Source: Aradus depressus
Lineage: Eukaryota > Arthropoda > Insecta > Hemiptera > Aradidae
Direction: 5' to 3'
Assembly: GCA_963662175.1 (NCBI GenBank)
Contig: OY759218.1
Coordinates: 12,082,001-12,146,000 of the forward strand
DNA length: 64,000 nucleotides
The notes beneath the pieces were generated by a model. It made no database searches. It was not told the origin of the DNA and saw only the letters and a program-made list of their open reading frames with translations. The translations under genes were made by a program, and so were the position numbers. Below are positions 43,955 to 54,425 of this stretch, piece by piece. Positions within the stretch are counted from its first letter, which is position 1; each line of letters begins with the position of its first letter.

Positions 43955-44269
43955 ATAAGTAATTAGATTTATCAGTCCAACATAATTTTTTTTATTTATA
44001 CCACAACTAGATTCAGCAATTTGCCATCTTCAGGTGGTGAATCTTTCTAGAGAAGAGGTCAAGGGACACGTTCGAGTATCATCAGGGACCAGCTGGACAC
44101 TGGTGATACTCGAACGTGTCCCTTGACCTCTTCTCTAGAAAGATTCACCACCTGAAGATGGCAAATTGCCGAAACTAGTTGTGGTATAAATAAAAAAATT
44201 ATGTTGGACTGATAAATCTAATTACTTATTTAACAAGTTAGTCCACTACATCTGCCTACCACCAAGTAA
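43955..44269. mobile_element. Foldback (Penelope-like?) element with 14-bp TSD
   Basis: Flanked by TATAATTTAGGTAT (43,941-43,954; 44,270-44,283). The two arms of about 128 bp are near-perfect inverted copies (ATAAGTAATTAGATTTATC ... GATAAATCTAATTACTTAT) around a spacer of about 25 bp (CAGGGACCAGCTGG). Beyond the right arm is a short tail, TTAACAAGTTAGTCC to ACCACCAAG. The right arm holds the hammerhead-like motif; the left arm's copy has a damaged core. Confidence 0.92.
44147..44185 (+). ncRNA. Hammerhead ribozyme-like motif
   Basis: Stem I ACCAC (44,147-44,151) with GTGGT (44,181-44,185); core CTGAAGA (44,152-44,158); stem II GGCA/TGCC (44,160-44,163; 44,167-44,170); GAAA (44,171-44,174); minimal stem III AC/GT closing a 2-base loop; predicted cleavage after T44,180 (GUU). 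Known: Penelope-like elements carry hammerheads with very short stems. Deviation: an extra T (44,159) between the core and stem II. The mirror copy at 44,000-44,038 (- strand) has GAAT for GAAA. Confidence 0.5.
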
Positions 44270-44624
44270 TATAATTTAGGTATCGTCACAAGCATTGAGA
44301 AGCCTCCATGTGAGTCAAATATTGAATTGTATCCAAACGGTAGATTGGTTTTGGAGGAAGAGCGAAAATTTAATAGATTAATTCGAGCTGAGGAAGTACA
44401 GTGACAAGAGGAAAGACGGCACACTCGCTCGTCTAGAGTGTCACGTTTTTTCGGCTGAGAGTGAAAGCATGAATAAATATATTTGAATACATCTTTTTCT
44501 CTGCACCCAATACATAAAGGTGATCTATTTGGTGCAAAAAAGTATACATGGTGTTGACTTAGATAAATAAAAAAAAAAAAAAAAAAACATGCGACGTAAT
44601 TTCATGTTCATCAGAGAGATTTTT

Positions 44625-44715
44625 TTTTTTCATTTTTGGATTTGGACAGAATTTAAAATAAAATTCAAATGAAAATACGACTTCGAATTTTTGACCGATT
44701 AGGTAACTGACCTAA
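44625..44715 (-). mobile_element. Family A H' block, decayed
   Basis: AAATGAAAATACGACTTCG, AATTTTTGACCGATTAGG. Confidence 0.6.
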
Positions 44716-44977
44716 TTACTTAGGTTATAGCTAAACTACGGTTGCATGAAACTTGTTTAAATTTAATTAGTGTATTAAAAAACAGAAGTTTGTATTACAT
44801 CACATGTTAGTTATTAATAAAGAGGTTTAGTAATTAATAAATCTATAATTAATCTATCAATAATTAATCTATAATTACTAGGTGATTTAGGCGTCAGGAT
44901 TGTAATTTTCTTTGAATGGACTACATTTCCGGTCTGTTCCTGTCATCGTTCAGATCAGTAGCTCTTTGACCTGTGTA

Positions 44978-45570
44978 CTTCCCCAGCTGAATTATTTAGT
45001 GTTTCCGCTCTCCCTTTGAGCCCATTTTCCCTTTTACTTGAAAATTTAAACTTTTTCCTCCCCTCCAAGTCCAATCGACTGTTTGGGCTAGTATTCAATA
45101 GTTGACTTACATCCTCAAACAGTTATTGTGGTTTTTGAGTTAAGGCCCCCCTATGAACCCCCCTTTCTTTCGGCCGATATCGGTGAAATTTGACATGTTA
45201 TGTCCTCATTGGATTTTGACTTCAAATATGAAATTTCATGTCGATACATTTATTATAACGGCAGTTATTAGAGCTTTGTGTTAAACCTCCCCCCTAATCC
45301 CACACTTCCCTTTAGTAATTTGGCTGAAAATCAATAGGTGTCGTCGTTCGAGTGTTCTATGATTCTCATATAAAATTTCGTGTTGATACATTCAATGTAT
45401 CGGGAGTTATCGTGTTCACAGATACAGACACAAAGACGGACAGAAATTGTTTTTTCATATTTGGAATCTGTACATCGGAAAACATGAAATTCCGTTGAAA
45501 ACTCCGCATCGAATTTTTAACCGATTACATAACTTTCCCTATACCTCTTATAGCTGAAGGAGTAAAACAT
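44978..45570 (-). mobile_element. Family A copy (R)
   Basis: ACTTCCCCAGCTGAATTATT head, CGACTGTTTGGGCTAG, units with GGCCGATATCGGTGAAATT and CATTTATTATAACGGC, CATTCAATGTATCGGG, H' ending TTCCCTATACCTCTTATAG. Confidence 0.85.
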
Positions 45571-45884
45571 ATATATATATATTTTTTTAATTTTGTAAAA
45601 TGCCCTCTTTCTATGCGTCTCATCGAAAAATGTTATGGATAAATGTTTCAGAACAATACATTTTGAATAAAAATCTCCACTATGATGGATCTCTAGATTG
45701 AGGGGATTCAAGATAACCCAAGAAGACTTGCCTCACAGGATGTTGGTTTTATTAGCATCCCAAGAGCTGGTTTTATTCTGCCCAAAAAAGGATTGAAAGT
45801 GATTTGCTGACTGATAAATTCGGGACCTAATGGAGCCCTCACACCGTGCTGGTAAAAGTCAACAATCCTCCAACATTTTGCCCA

Positions 45885-45955
45885 GTTTTGTGGGAACTTC
45901 ATGCCACTTTTGTGGGAACTTCATGCCACTTTTGTGGGAACTTCATACCACTTTT
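45885..45955. repeat. 22-bp tandem repeat, 3 copies
   Basis: TGTGGGAACTTCATGCCACT repeated at 22-bp spacing (45,889; 45,911; 45,933). Confidence 0.95.
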
Positions 45956-46010
45956 GTGTTCGAGCCCTTCACGCTCTACTACTGCTTCTGACATCACAAT
46001 ACGAATATTA

Positions 46011-46652
46011 CTTCCCCAGCAATAGGAAGTATAGGGGAAGTTATGTAATCGGTCAGAAATTCGATCCGGTTTTCAACGGAATTTCATGTTTTCCCATCCC
46101 CTGATTCCAAAAATGAACGAATTAATCAATTAAATTTTCACTCTACCTCCAAAACCAGTCGACAGTTTGTGCTAATATTCGATAGTTGACTTACATAGAT
46201 GCTCCTAAATCCTCATACAGTTGTTATTGCAGTTTTTGTGCAGAGGCCCCCTCCTGAACCCCCCCTTTTTTTCTGCCGATATCGGTGAAATTTGACAGGT
46301 TATGTCCTCATTAGATTTTGACTTCAAATATGAAATTTCATGTCGTACATTTATTACAACGGCAGTTATTAGAGCTTTGTGTTAAACCTCCCCCTAATCC
46401 CTCCTTTCCTTTGGTCGATTTGGCTGAAAATCAATTGGTACCATTGTTGGAGGGTTCTGGATTCAAATATAAAATTTCGTGTCGATACATTCATCCTATT
46501 GGGAGTTATCATGTTCAACAACAAACCGATTTTTTTTTTCATATTTGTAATCTAGAGATCGGAAAACATGAAATTCCATTGAAAAACTACGAATCGAATT
46601 TTTGACCGATTACATACCTTCCCCTATACTTCGAATAGCTGGGAAAGTAAAA
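46011..46652 (-). mobile_element. Family A complete copy: H - T - units - H'
   Basis: Best full-length example. Left end ACTTCCCCAGCAATAGG with AGGGGAAGTTATGTAATCGG; right end GACCGATTACATACCTTCCC with ATAGCTGGGAAAGT. The about 105-bp ends are inverted (GAATTTCATGTTTTCC against GGAAAACATGAAATTCC). Between them are a reversed T block (AATTAATCAATTAAATTTTC) and three units. Confidence 0.9.
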
Positions 46653-47420
46653 TTCTGTCTGTGTATGTCTTACACGATAACTCCCAATAGAATGAATGTA
46701 TCGACACATTTTATTTGTGTATCCAAAACCACATAATGATGACACCTATTTTCAGCTTAATCGACCAAAGGGTAGAGGGGGTTTAACACAAAAACTCTAA
46801 TAACTGCCGTTGTAATGAATATATTGACACGAAATTTTATATTTGAATTCAAAACCCCATTAGAACCTAGGGAAAGGGAGGATCATAGGGGGGCTGAACT
46901 CAAAAAACCCAATAACTGCCGTTGTAATGAATTGATTGACACGAAATTTCAGATTTGAATTCAAAACCCCATAGGGACCTAGGGAAGGGGAGGATCATAG
47001 GGGGGCTGAACTCAAAAAACCCAATAACTGCCGTTGTAATGAATTGATTGACACGAAATTTCAGATTTGAATTCAAAACCCCATAGGGACCTAGGGAAGG
47101 GGAGGATCATAGGGGGGCTGAATTCAAAAAACCCAATAACTGCCGTTGTAATGAATTGATTGACACGAAATTTCAGATTTGAATTCAAAACCCCATAGGG
47201 ACCTAGGGAAGGGGAGGATCATAGGGGGGCTGACCTCAAAAAAACCAATAACTGTCGTTGTATATTGAATGTATCGACACACAATTTAGCATGTAGATTC
47301 AGAAGTTATCTATAGATTTTTATTCAATCGGTAGATTGGTTTTGGCGAGAGAGCAAAACTTGATTGATTAATTCGTGCTGGGGATGTACAATGCCGGTGA
47401 CTCACCAACGACGATTTTTC
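46653..47420 (+). mobile_element. Family A copy (F) with expanded units
   Basis: Starts directly at the previous H' end (TCTGTCTGTGTATGTC), has normal units, then a 112-bp unit amplified about four times, then AGCATGTAGATTCAGAAG and a T block GCTGGGGATGTACAATGCCG. Confidence 0.88.
46866..47260 (+). repeat. 112-bp tandem array derived from a family A unit
   Basis: CCTAGGGAA starts at 46,866, 46,978, 47,090 and 47,202: exact 112-bp period, copies almost identical (GGGGAGGATCATAGGGGG, AACTGCCGTTGTAATGAATT, ACGAAATTTCAGATTTG). Confidence 0.98.
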
Positions 47421-48009
47421 TTCTAATTTTGCTCTGAAATAATCCTGGGTTTGAATATTACTTACATTAGATTATAAGCAATAACCCCCAAAAATGATTA
47501 TTCCATATTTCCTTTATGTCGGATAATCGAGAGATTTCTATAAACGTTTACATTTCTACACATCTTTGAGTAAAACATGGTATAAGATACGACAGGTGGA
47601 GGTATCTAGAAGCACAGATGTTTCTAAGACCACAAAACCTTGTTATAACCAATTTTTTTTTCTCCAAAAAAAGGTTTCATCTGCCATAATTAAACTATCC
47701 ATAGATTCGAAAAAAAAAATTGGTGGGTTTATACAACGGGAATCGCAATTTGATGGGAGAAGATCTCGTCGAGATAACTCAAGGACCACCGGAGTAGAAA
47801 ATCAGACATGTTTTTTTTTTTTTCCTCCAACGTTTTTGAATTATTATGGGTAAATACAAACTGGAGATTACCTTTTGCGGACAGTTGTGAAAATAAGTTA
47901 ACAATTTTATTTTTTTCTTAACTTGGAGAAAATGGCAGTGTCTAGAGGGGTGAACAGTTGAACTCATTTGTTACTACTGCTGCTAAGAAGGTCTCTAGGC
48001 CAATGGCAC
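47421..48009. other. Intron sequence, no recognised repeat
   Basis: An open frame (47,566-47,853) has low-complexity Phe/Lys stretches and no domain; not called. Confidence 0.45.
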
Positions 48010-48520
48010 ATCTTTTATTTGAAGAGATTTTTGATTAGGTCATAAATATAAAATGTACTTAAGCCCCGAAGTAAACTGGTCTTCATTTTCGTTAACAATC
48101 TAATCAAGCACATGTGATATTTTCATGTCAAAAAGTTCATTGGTACAATAGTTTTTGAGTTGAGCGCTCACAAACTTCAATCACTTACACCCAGACATTC
48201 GCGGTTCGAAACCCGGTCGAGGCCCTTAGAATAGAAAAAAAACCTTGAGCTCGCCGTCCTTCGGATGGGACGCTATGCGATGGTCCCCTTCCTGTACAAT
48301 GTCAGGCACGTATCCTATGTGAATAAAAATTTAGGGAGGGCAAAATTTAGGACTCTCATAGTAGGTCATGTTCACGATATGACCTCGAAGGTAAAAGCCC
48401 GAGTCACAATAACTAAGTAACAGACAAACCTAATCTTGAAAATGGTTCAGGGGACTGAAAGTTCCTGTTGAAAACTTGATCTAGGATTTTCTCACGATTA
48501 CAATACTTTTTATGCTAAAG
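48010..48520 (+). repeat. Family C copy interrupted by a SINE
   Basis: GATTTTTGATTAGGTCATAA, CACATGTGATATTTTCATG and CACTTACACCCAGACA stop at 48,197; the copy resumes at 48,421 with CAGACAAACCTAATC, GAAAATGGTTCAGGGGAC. Confidence 0.75.
48198..48420 (+). mobile_element. SINE, 5'-truncated, 6-bp TSD
   Basis: CAGACA flanks both sides (48,192-48,197; 48,421-48,426). Starts at the B box (GCGGTTCGAAACCCGGTCG) with the 'AAAAAAACCTTGAGC' linker; several deletions in the body. Confidence 0.88.
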
Positions 48521-48945
48521 GTATAAAAAATAACAATTCTACAATTAATTCTGAATCGCTGTATAGACGCTTTGTAGAATATTTTGAAAAAAAAGTTTGC
48601 CTGGGTATACTCAAAGGACAAGGAAAAAAAGTTTATAAGATCGTCTTTTTCGTTCAAATTGTATAACCTGACGACACTTTCCGGGCAAAACTGATATCAG
48701 AGCCCTCCAGCTAACATTAAACATAGCATAAATTATCAATGAAGATTATCAGGATACTTGATTTACCTGCTTGATTTACGAAAAAACGGTTAGTCCTTTC
48801 GAATACTTTGTTCTTACCAAAAATGTTCTTTATTAAATTTCCAACTAACGAAATTCCTTTAGATTTGAGATAGGATCAAAAGGAACTAAGTTATAGCGCC
48901 CCGAAGAATTTTCAATAATCTTTCGCAACGAATTTTTAAATTGTT

Positions 48946-49240
48946 GTTATGACTCATGCCCTGGCTTTAACTACAAGGTCACATCGCCTACTACCAGAGC
49001 GCTCTTTCGTCACTCTGGTGGACATGACCCGACTCTAAGTTTTGCCTATGCTAAATTTTTATTCACCTGGGGTCTTTAACGAGTACTAAGTACTGACATC
49101 TACAGGCTCGGGACCATCGCTTAACGTCCCATCGAACAAGATTTTTATTCAGATAAATCTAAGCGCTTCGGCCGGGTTTCAAACTTGCGATCTTGAGCTC
49201 AGTAAGCAAGCACGCATACCATTGAGCTACCGGCTCCCTC
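48946..49240 (-). mobile_element. SINE, near full length
   Basis: GACTCATGCCCTGGCTTTAA to CATTGAGCTACCGGCTCCC; B box region GCCGGGTTTCAAACTTGCG is mutated. Confidence 0.93.
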
Positions 49241-49300
49241 AATTTTAAAATATGTTTTTACTGCGGGTATTTTTTATGAAAAAGGATCAAAAAATGTGTA

Positions 49301-49541
49301 TGTGATGAGGCCAAAATAGGACTTTGTTATACCAACTACTTTTATACAGATCACTCTCCATCATCTCAATTTCATTTCATATTGGCATTACTGTGTTAAT
49401 GCAAGTCTCTCTCAGAATTATAGTGTACAATGAAGGAAGGAAAACGGCTGATGATACGCCAGTATGAAATAAATTTGAGATGAGAAAGGGAAATGTACAG
49501 AAGTGATTGGTATAAGTTAGTCCTGTTATGGCCACATCACA
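49301..49541. mobile_element. TGTGATG MITE, complete
   Basis: Left TGTGATGAGGCCAAAATAGG, ACTTTGTTATACCAACTAC; right, reversed, TGTGATGTGGCCATAACAGG, ACTAACTTATACCAATCAC. Terminal repeats of about 85 bp enclose a short centre. Ends recur alone at 10.6, 12.4, 22.9 and 24.1 kb. Superfamily unknown. Confidence 0.85.
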
Positions 49542-49960
49542 TATGTATATATTTTTGTATATGATCCGTGAGAGACAAACGTCTGAATGTTTCAGGTAGC
49601 TGTTTGGTCGGTCTACAAAAAGTTTTTAGGGTCCTCCTGTTCTAGTGTGTCTCTCTCCTGGCTGGGAAATAACCAACACACTTTATGGAGGCGTTGAGAA
49701 GGTTATCAGGAGCCGACCATCAGTAAGAGACACGGTAGTCCTACTAAACAGCTTTTTAGTATCCAGTCTTCTCAGACTACTAGGCTACTACTCTACTAAA
49801 AAGTATAGCTACTAAGGTAGTGTGATGAGATTACTCATTGTAAGGCTTCGTTGTAGTGATGAAACGAATGAATTACTGGATATGTTACTTCCCAAGCACA
49901 TGGTATAACATATTACATAATCCATGAAATTTTAAATTGTTAATTTTTGAATAATTATTA
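49542..49960. other. Intron sequence with CTACTA-rich inverted patch
   Basis: AGCTTTTTAGTATCC (49,751) against CTACTAAAAAGTATAGCT (49,793) is a short inverted pair within CTACTA-rich DNA. Confidence 0.4.
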
Positions 49961-50616
49961 CATCCTCAACCATACGAGTTATAGGGGAAGTAATGTAATC
50001 TGCAGTGCCTATAATTTAGTAGCCTACCCAGGTTTAGTCCCAGGTTTTTTCACTTCCTAGATATAAAACCTAAGGGCCTCGCCCTTCGAACCCGCGATAT
50101 TGAGCTCAGAAGCATGCTCCCGCTGAGCTACCAGCGCCCTCTGAAATTCTAAGTTGAGTTTTCACAAAATTTTCATGTTTTTCGATCCCCTGATTCCAAA
50201 ATATAAAATATACCCAGCATCAATTAATCTATTAAGTTTTCTCTCTCCCTCCAAAAGTAATTGACCATTTGGACTATAAATCAATAGACGACTTATGAAT
50301 CCTTACACTATACATTGTTTCGATACATTCATTAAATGGTCAGTTATTACAGTTTTTGTTATGCCCCCCCCCCCCCCCCCCCTACTTTTTGGCCGATCGA
50401 AAATCAATAGGTATCGTCCTTATGGGGTTCAAGATACACATATAAAATTTCATTTCAATACGTTCATTCTATCGAGAGTTATTCTGTTCACGAGCCACAC
50501 ACATTTTTTTACATTTTTGGAATCAGGTGTTTGAAAAAGATGAAATTCCGGTGAAAACTTAATATCGAATTTCTAACTGATTTCATAACTTCCCCTATAC
50601 TTCATATAGCTGGGAT
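49961..50616 (-). mobile_element. Family A copy: H (split by SINE) - T - units - H'
   Basis: H (CATACGAGTTATAGGGGAAG) is broken by a SINE at 50,008-50,141 and resumes at AAATTCTAAGTTGAGTTTTC; then reversed T, one unit with a 19-base C run at 50,364-50,382, and H' ending CCCCTATACTTCATATAGC. Confidence 0.83.
50008..50141 (-). mobile_element. SINE, 3'-truncated copy in a family A end
   Basis: CTACCCAGGTTTAGTCCC, CTTCGAACCCGCGATATTG, CGCTGAGCTACCAGCGCCC: only the head and linker remain. Confidence 0.85.
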
Positions 50617-51048
50617 AATAAACTGTCTGTGTGTGTGTGTGTGTGAACACGATAAATCCCAATTGAATGAATGTATCGATACGATCCAGAACTCTATAAG
50701 GACATCTATTGATTTTCAGCCAAATCGACCAGAAGGAATAGAGACAAAAACTCTAATAACTGCCGTTGTAGTAAATGTATCGACATGAAATATCATATTT
50801 GAAGTCAAAACTCAATAAGGACATAACCTATCGAATTTCAGCGATATCGGATGAAGGGAAGGGGGCTCAATTCAAAAACCCCAATAACTGCCGATGTAAT
50901 GAATTTATCAACGCACAATTTAGTATGAGAATTCAGAAATTTCTATGTAATTCAAATATAGATTTTTAGCTAATAGTCGATTGGTTTTGCAGTTATAGAA
51001 AAAACATAATCGATTAGTTCGTGATGGGGAAGTACATTGCCGGACGAC
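50617..51048 (+). mobile_element. Family A copy (F), U-U-U-T
   Basis: (GT)n, GAACACGATAAATCCC, TAACTGCCGTTGTAGTAAAT, GCGATATCGGATGAAGGG, AACTGCCGATGTAATGAATT, GTATGAGAATTCAGAAA and T block GATGGGGAAGTACATTGCCG. Confidence 0.87.
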
Positions 51049-51390
51049 TTTTTTCTCTTTTTTTTTTTTTTTGCTTACAGTTAGGTTTATTTGTATTTTA
51101 CAACTTTGCTTGGTGTGTTTGGAGAAGGTTCAAATAAGTCAGTAATTTGAACGGGAACTTAACGATGATTGGTCAACCTCAATTGGTTAACGATGGAGCC
51201 AACACAAAGTCTAGCCTCATGAATTGTTTTCAATTTTTTTTTTCTTTTTGGCTTTAAATTTAAAATTACCCTACACAGTTCAGTGGACCGAGCGAAGAGA
51301 GGTCACTTTTGTGACTCGCCTGAAAGTTTGTTTGTTGGTAGGTACCTACGAGTTTGTGATACGATACCTTAGTCTTTCACACTTTTATTT
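51040..51390 (+). repeat. Second copy of the 340-bp segment
   Basis: Near-identical to 45-395, including the long T runs; carries a small GTAG insertion near 51,340 and a few substitutions. Confidence 0.9.
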
Positions 51391-51391
51391 C

Positions 51392-52700
51392 CCTATCTGT
51401 ACGAAGTATAGTGGACTTTATGTAATCGGTCAGAAATTCGATGTTAGGTTCTCACCGAAATTTCATGCTTTCCGACTTATTGATCCCAAAAATGAAATTA
51501 AAAAAAAAATGGTCGTCTATCTGTGAACTCAATCCAGAACCCCATAAGGACGACACCTATTGATTTTTGGCTGAATTGACCGAAAGGAAGAGGGGGATCA
51601 GAGGGGGCTCAACTCCAAAATCGCAATAACGATGTAATGAATGTATCGACACAAATGTTTATTGACATTATAAAAAAATGTAATAATTAAATAAATAATT
51701 AAAATGAATAAAATGAATAATAAATAAACAAATAATAAAATTATCACATTTCCTGCAGAAATTGTTGCTGATCTTCTACTAAATTTTGCTTTCTACAGTA
51801 GTTTCCGAAAAGGTCCTCAATAAAAAATATCGAAAGACATGAAATTTTGAAGAAAGTGCACTTATTTTTAAAAAAATTTAAATAAATAATTATTTCAATT
51901 GCATTTCTTCTAAATATAATAATGAGATGCCATCTTGTTTTCCTAAATTTTCAAAAATGTTAAATCTAATCCAAAGGTATACATTATCTTACTTAGTTCA
52001 CAGGGAAATTGAATAGCATAGAATAAGAGAACAAATATTGGGTTTATTTACCTAAACCTACATTATAAAATTAATAACTAATATTGGAAACTAATAAAAA
52101 ATCAAACTATTTACAAGAAAAACCTTACGAACTAATTTCTACAACTATTTTTGTTCTTTTCTTTTTTATTGTGACCACTCTTTAAAATTCTTTTATTGGG
52201 CATATTTAAATAAATAAAAAGTACCTTTTCGCAATTACGTACTTCACTGTTTTCACTACTACTTGGTTCACTTCTCTCACTCCGGCTCCTTAACCCTAAA
52301 ACATCTCTCCTTAGACTGTGAACACTACATCTTAACTTTAACAACTATCTCCCTAGACTGTCCACTTCCACAACTCTCCTTAGACTGTTTTTTACATTTA
52401 AACAGCTGACCGTCGTCTTTTGTACTTCATTCATTGGTTGTTCACCATTCGTTTTTAAACAAAATGCGACTAGTCCACCTTTGTATATTTATTCACTATT
52501 TAATTTTATTACTTCATTCCTAACAGCTGTTTTTTTTGTTTGTTTTTTAATATAAATAATAATAATTGATTTTGTAATATAATAATAATTTTAATGTGTG
52601 TAATTGTTTACATCACATTGTATATTGATCCAAAACTTCATAAGGATCATCTACAGGCGAATCGGCCAAAGAGAAAGAGAGGTTCAACTCAAAAACTCTA
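51392..52700 (+). mobile_element. Family A copy (F) split by family B
   Basis: H (CTGTACGAAGTATAGTGG, TTATGTAATCGGTCAG) and a unit run to 51,655; family B occupies about 51,656-52,617; the unit resumes with CCAAAACTTCATAAGGATC and CGAATCGGCCAAAGAG. Confidence 0.8.
51656..52617 (+). mobile_element. Family B element, copy 3
   Basis: TTTCCTGCAGAAATTG, ACAGTAGTTTCCGAAAAGG, GATGCCATCTTG, AACAGCTGACCGTCGTC, GCGACTAGTCCACCTTTG, TTTACATCACATTG. Holds the unoccupied form of the site that has the 54-bp insert in the reverse copy at 20.3 kb. Confidence 0.85.
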
Positions 52701-53090
52701 CTAGTTGGCATGTCGCTACCTCAGAACAAGACTGTCATAACTCAAAAAATATCGAATTCTTACTAAACTCACAGGAAGAATGGTAATATGGTATACTTTT
52801 TTATGGAAGGGTGTCACAATTTTAACTTCTAATTCTGGCCACGAGAGAGCAGATGTGTCGGTCTTCCATTTTACGAAAAGGTTGGGCTTTAAGGGCTTCA
52901 AAGGGTGCTACGATGGTGAAAGCTAAGTAAAATTGGCTTTAAAGTAAGTATTATTAACCGTGTAAAAGCTTATTGCTCTAGCAGTTTTCTAAATAAATCA
53001 AAAGTAAAGTACCATTAAGGATCAGTGAATTTTAAAACGTGATTTCCCACAATTCACATTTTTTTAGTTGTGACAGTCTTGTTCTGAGTT

Positions 53091-53205
53091 AACGATGTAG
53101 AGAATTTATCGAGACGAAATTTTATATAAAAATTAAGAAGTCACTTTGTAAGTAAAATTGACAGGATAGGAATCGAGATTACAGGTAGAGTGAAAATTTA
53201 ATTGA
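53091..53205 (+). mobile_element. Family A link/T fragment
   Basis: AACGATGTAGAGAATTTATC, GAGTGAAAATTTAATTGATC. Confidence 0.5.
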
Positions 53206-54080
53206 TCACAAATATTTCTAACTGTGGAACTACAAATACTTACGACTGTGTATATTTCAATTACTTTTTGTGTTCCTAATTGTGTTCCTGAATTTCAGCC
53301 TACATTGGTTCACTTGTACCAAATTTAATGAAATACATATGTAGATGAACATCGCAAAAATTTGAAATCCAGCCATCTTGAAGGATACAGAAGTTGCGCT
53401 CACACTCTACATTCATGTAATGTAAATTCTATGGTACTTGAGTATGAGAAGTGAATCTAAGGCTGCGATATTCAGAGATAGATATAATCATAGGTTCTAC
53501 TCACTTGAATTATTACGGAACAACTTCAGCCAAGAATCTTATACATTCCCCTTTATTTAAAACCTACATAGAATTTTAATTTTAAATTGATAAAACAAAT
53601 AAAGACAACTTCTAAGTTGAGAAAAGCGGACATATTATGAAATCGTATTTATATATATGTATAATCTCTTCTGTAATATTTATTTATATATAATTTTTTT
53701 ATTTTGAAAATTAATTTTTAAAAAAATCATTCTTTATTTTATTTTTTTAAATTTTCTATTTTATGAAACTTTTCCTATAGGATTAAACAATGTTTCATGT
53801 ACACGATGATAAACATGAAGTGCATTGATGCCATGATTTGTTCCGTTTATTCTTCCTTTTTTCTTTTTTTTGATTATAAACACTATAAACTCATGGCCGA
53901 AAAGAGATATTCCTGGCATATAATATATAATAAATTTATCTAAAAATAAAGTCAGTCAAATAGTTCCATTATAGTATCTCACTTTCTTTTTAGGAAGGTT
54001 GAGGGATGTGGGATGAATTAGAAAAAGTTGAATTCATTGACTGCGGATCATATATATTTATATTATTTAAATAGAATTAA
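53206..54080. other. AT-rich intron sequence
   Basis: No repeat family or coding signal recognised. Confidence 0.45.
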
Positions 54081-54425
54081 AGGTTAGGTTAGGTTTTATG
54101 ACTCATGCCCGGGCTTTAACAACGAGGTCATATCGCCTACTACCAGAGCGCTCTTTCGTCACTCTGGTGGACATGAGCCCGACTCTACTGTGGGAGTCCT
54201 AAATTTTGCCTACCCTAAATTTTTATTCATCTAGGGTAGGGGTCTTTAACGAGTACCTGACATCGTACAGGCTCGGGACCATCGCTTAACGTCCCATCCG
54301 AAGGACGTCGTGCTTAAGTTTATTTTACCTCCCAGATAAAATAAACTAAGGGCCTCGGTCGGGCTACGAACCCACAACCTTGAGCTCAGAAGTCAAGCAC
54401 GCATACCACTGAGCTACCGGCGCCC
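54081..54425 (-). mobile_element. SINE, full-length reference copy with TTAGG tail
   Basis: 345 bp. Starts (as the reversed tail) AGGTTAGGTTAGGTTTTATG, i.e. TTAGG repeats; head at the right: CACTGAGCTACCGGCGCCC. All body blocks present. Confidence 0.97.

Larger units (their letters stand above)
43911..44405 (+). mobile_element. Family A copy (F) interrupted by a foldback element
   Basis: AATAACTGCCGATATAATTT at 43,929 resumes at 44,271 (ATAATTTAGGTATCG), continues GGTAGATTGGTTTTGGAGG and ends in a T block (CGAGCTGAGGAAGTACAG). Confidence 0.82.

Noticed and set aside
47566..47853. 95-residue open frame
   Set aside because: Low-complexity Phe/Lys tracts and no recognisable domain.
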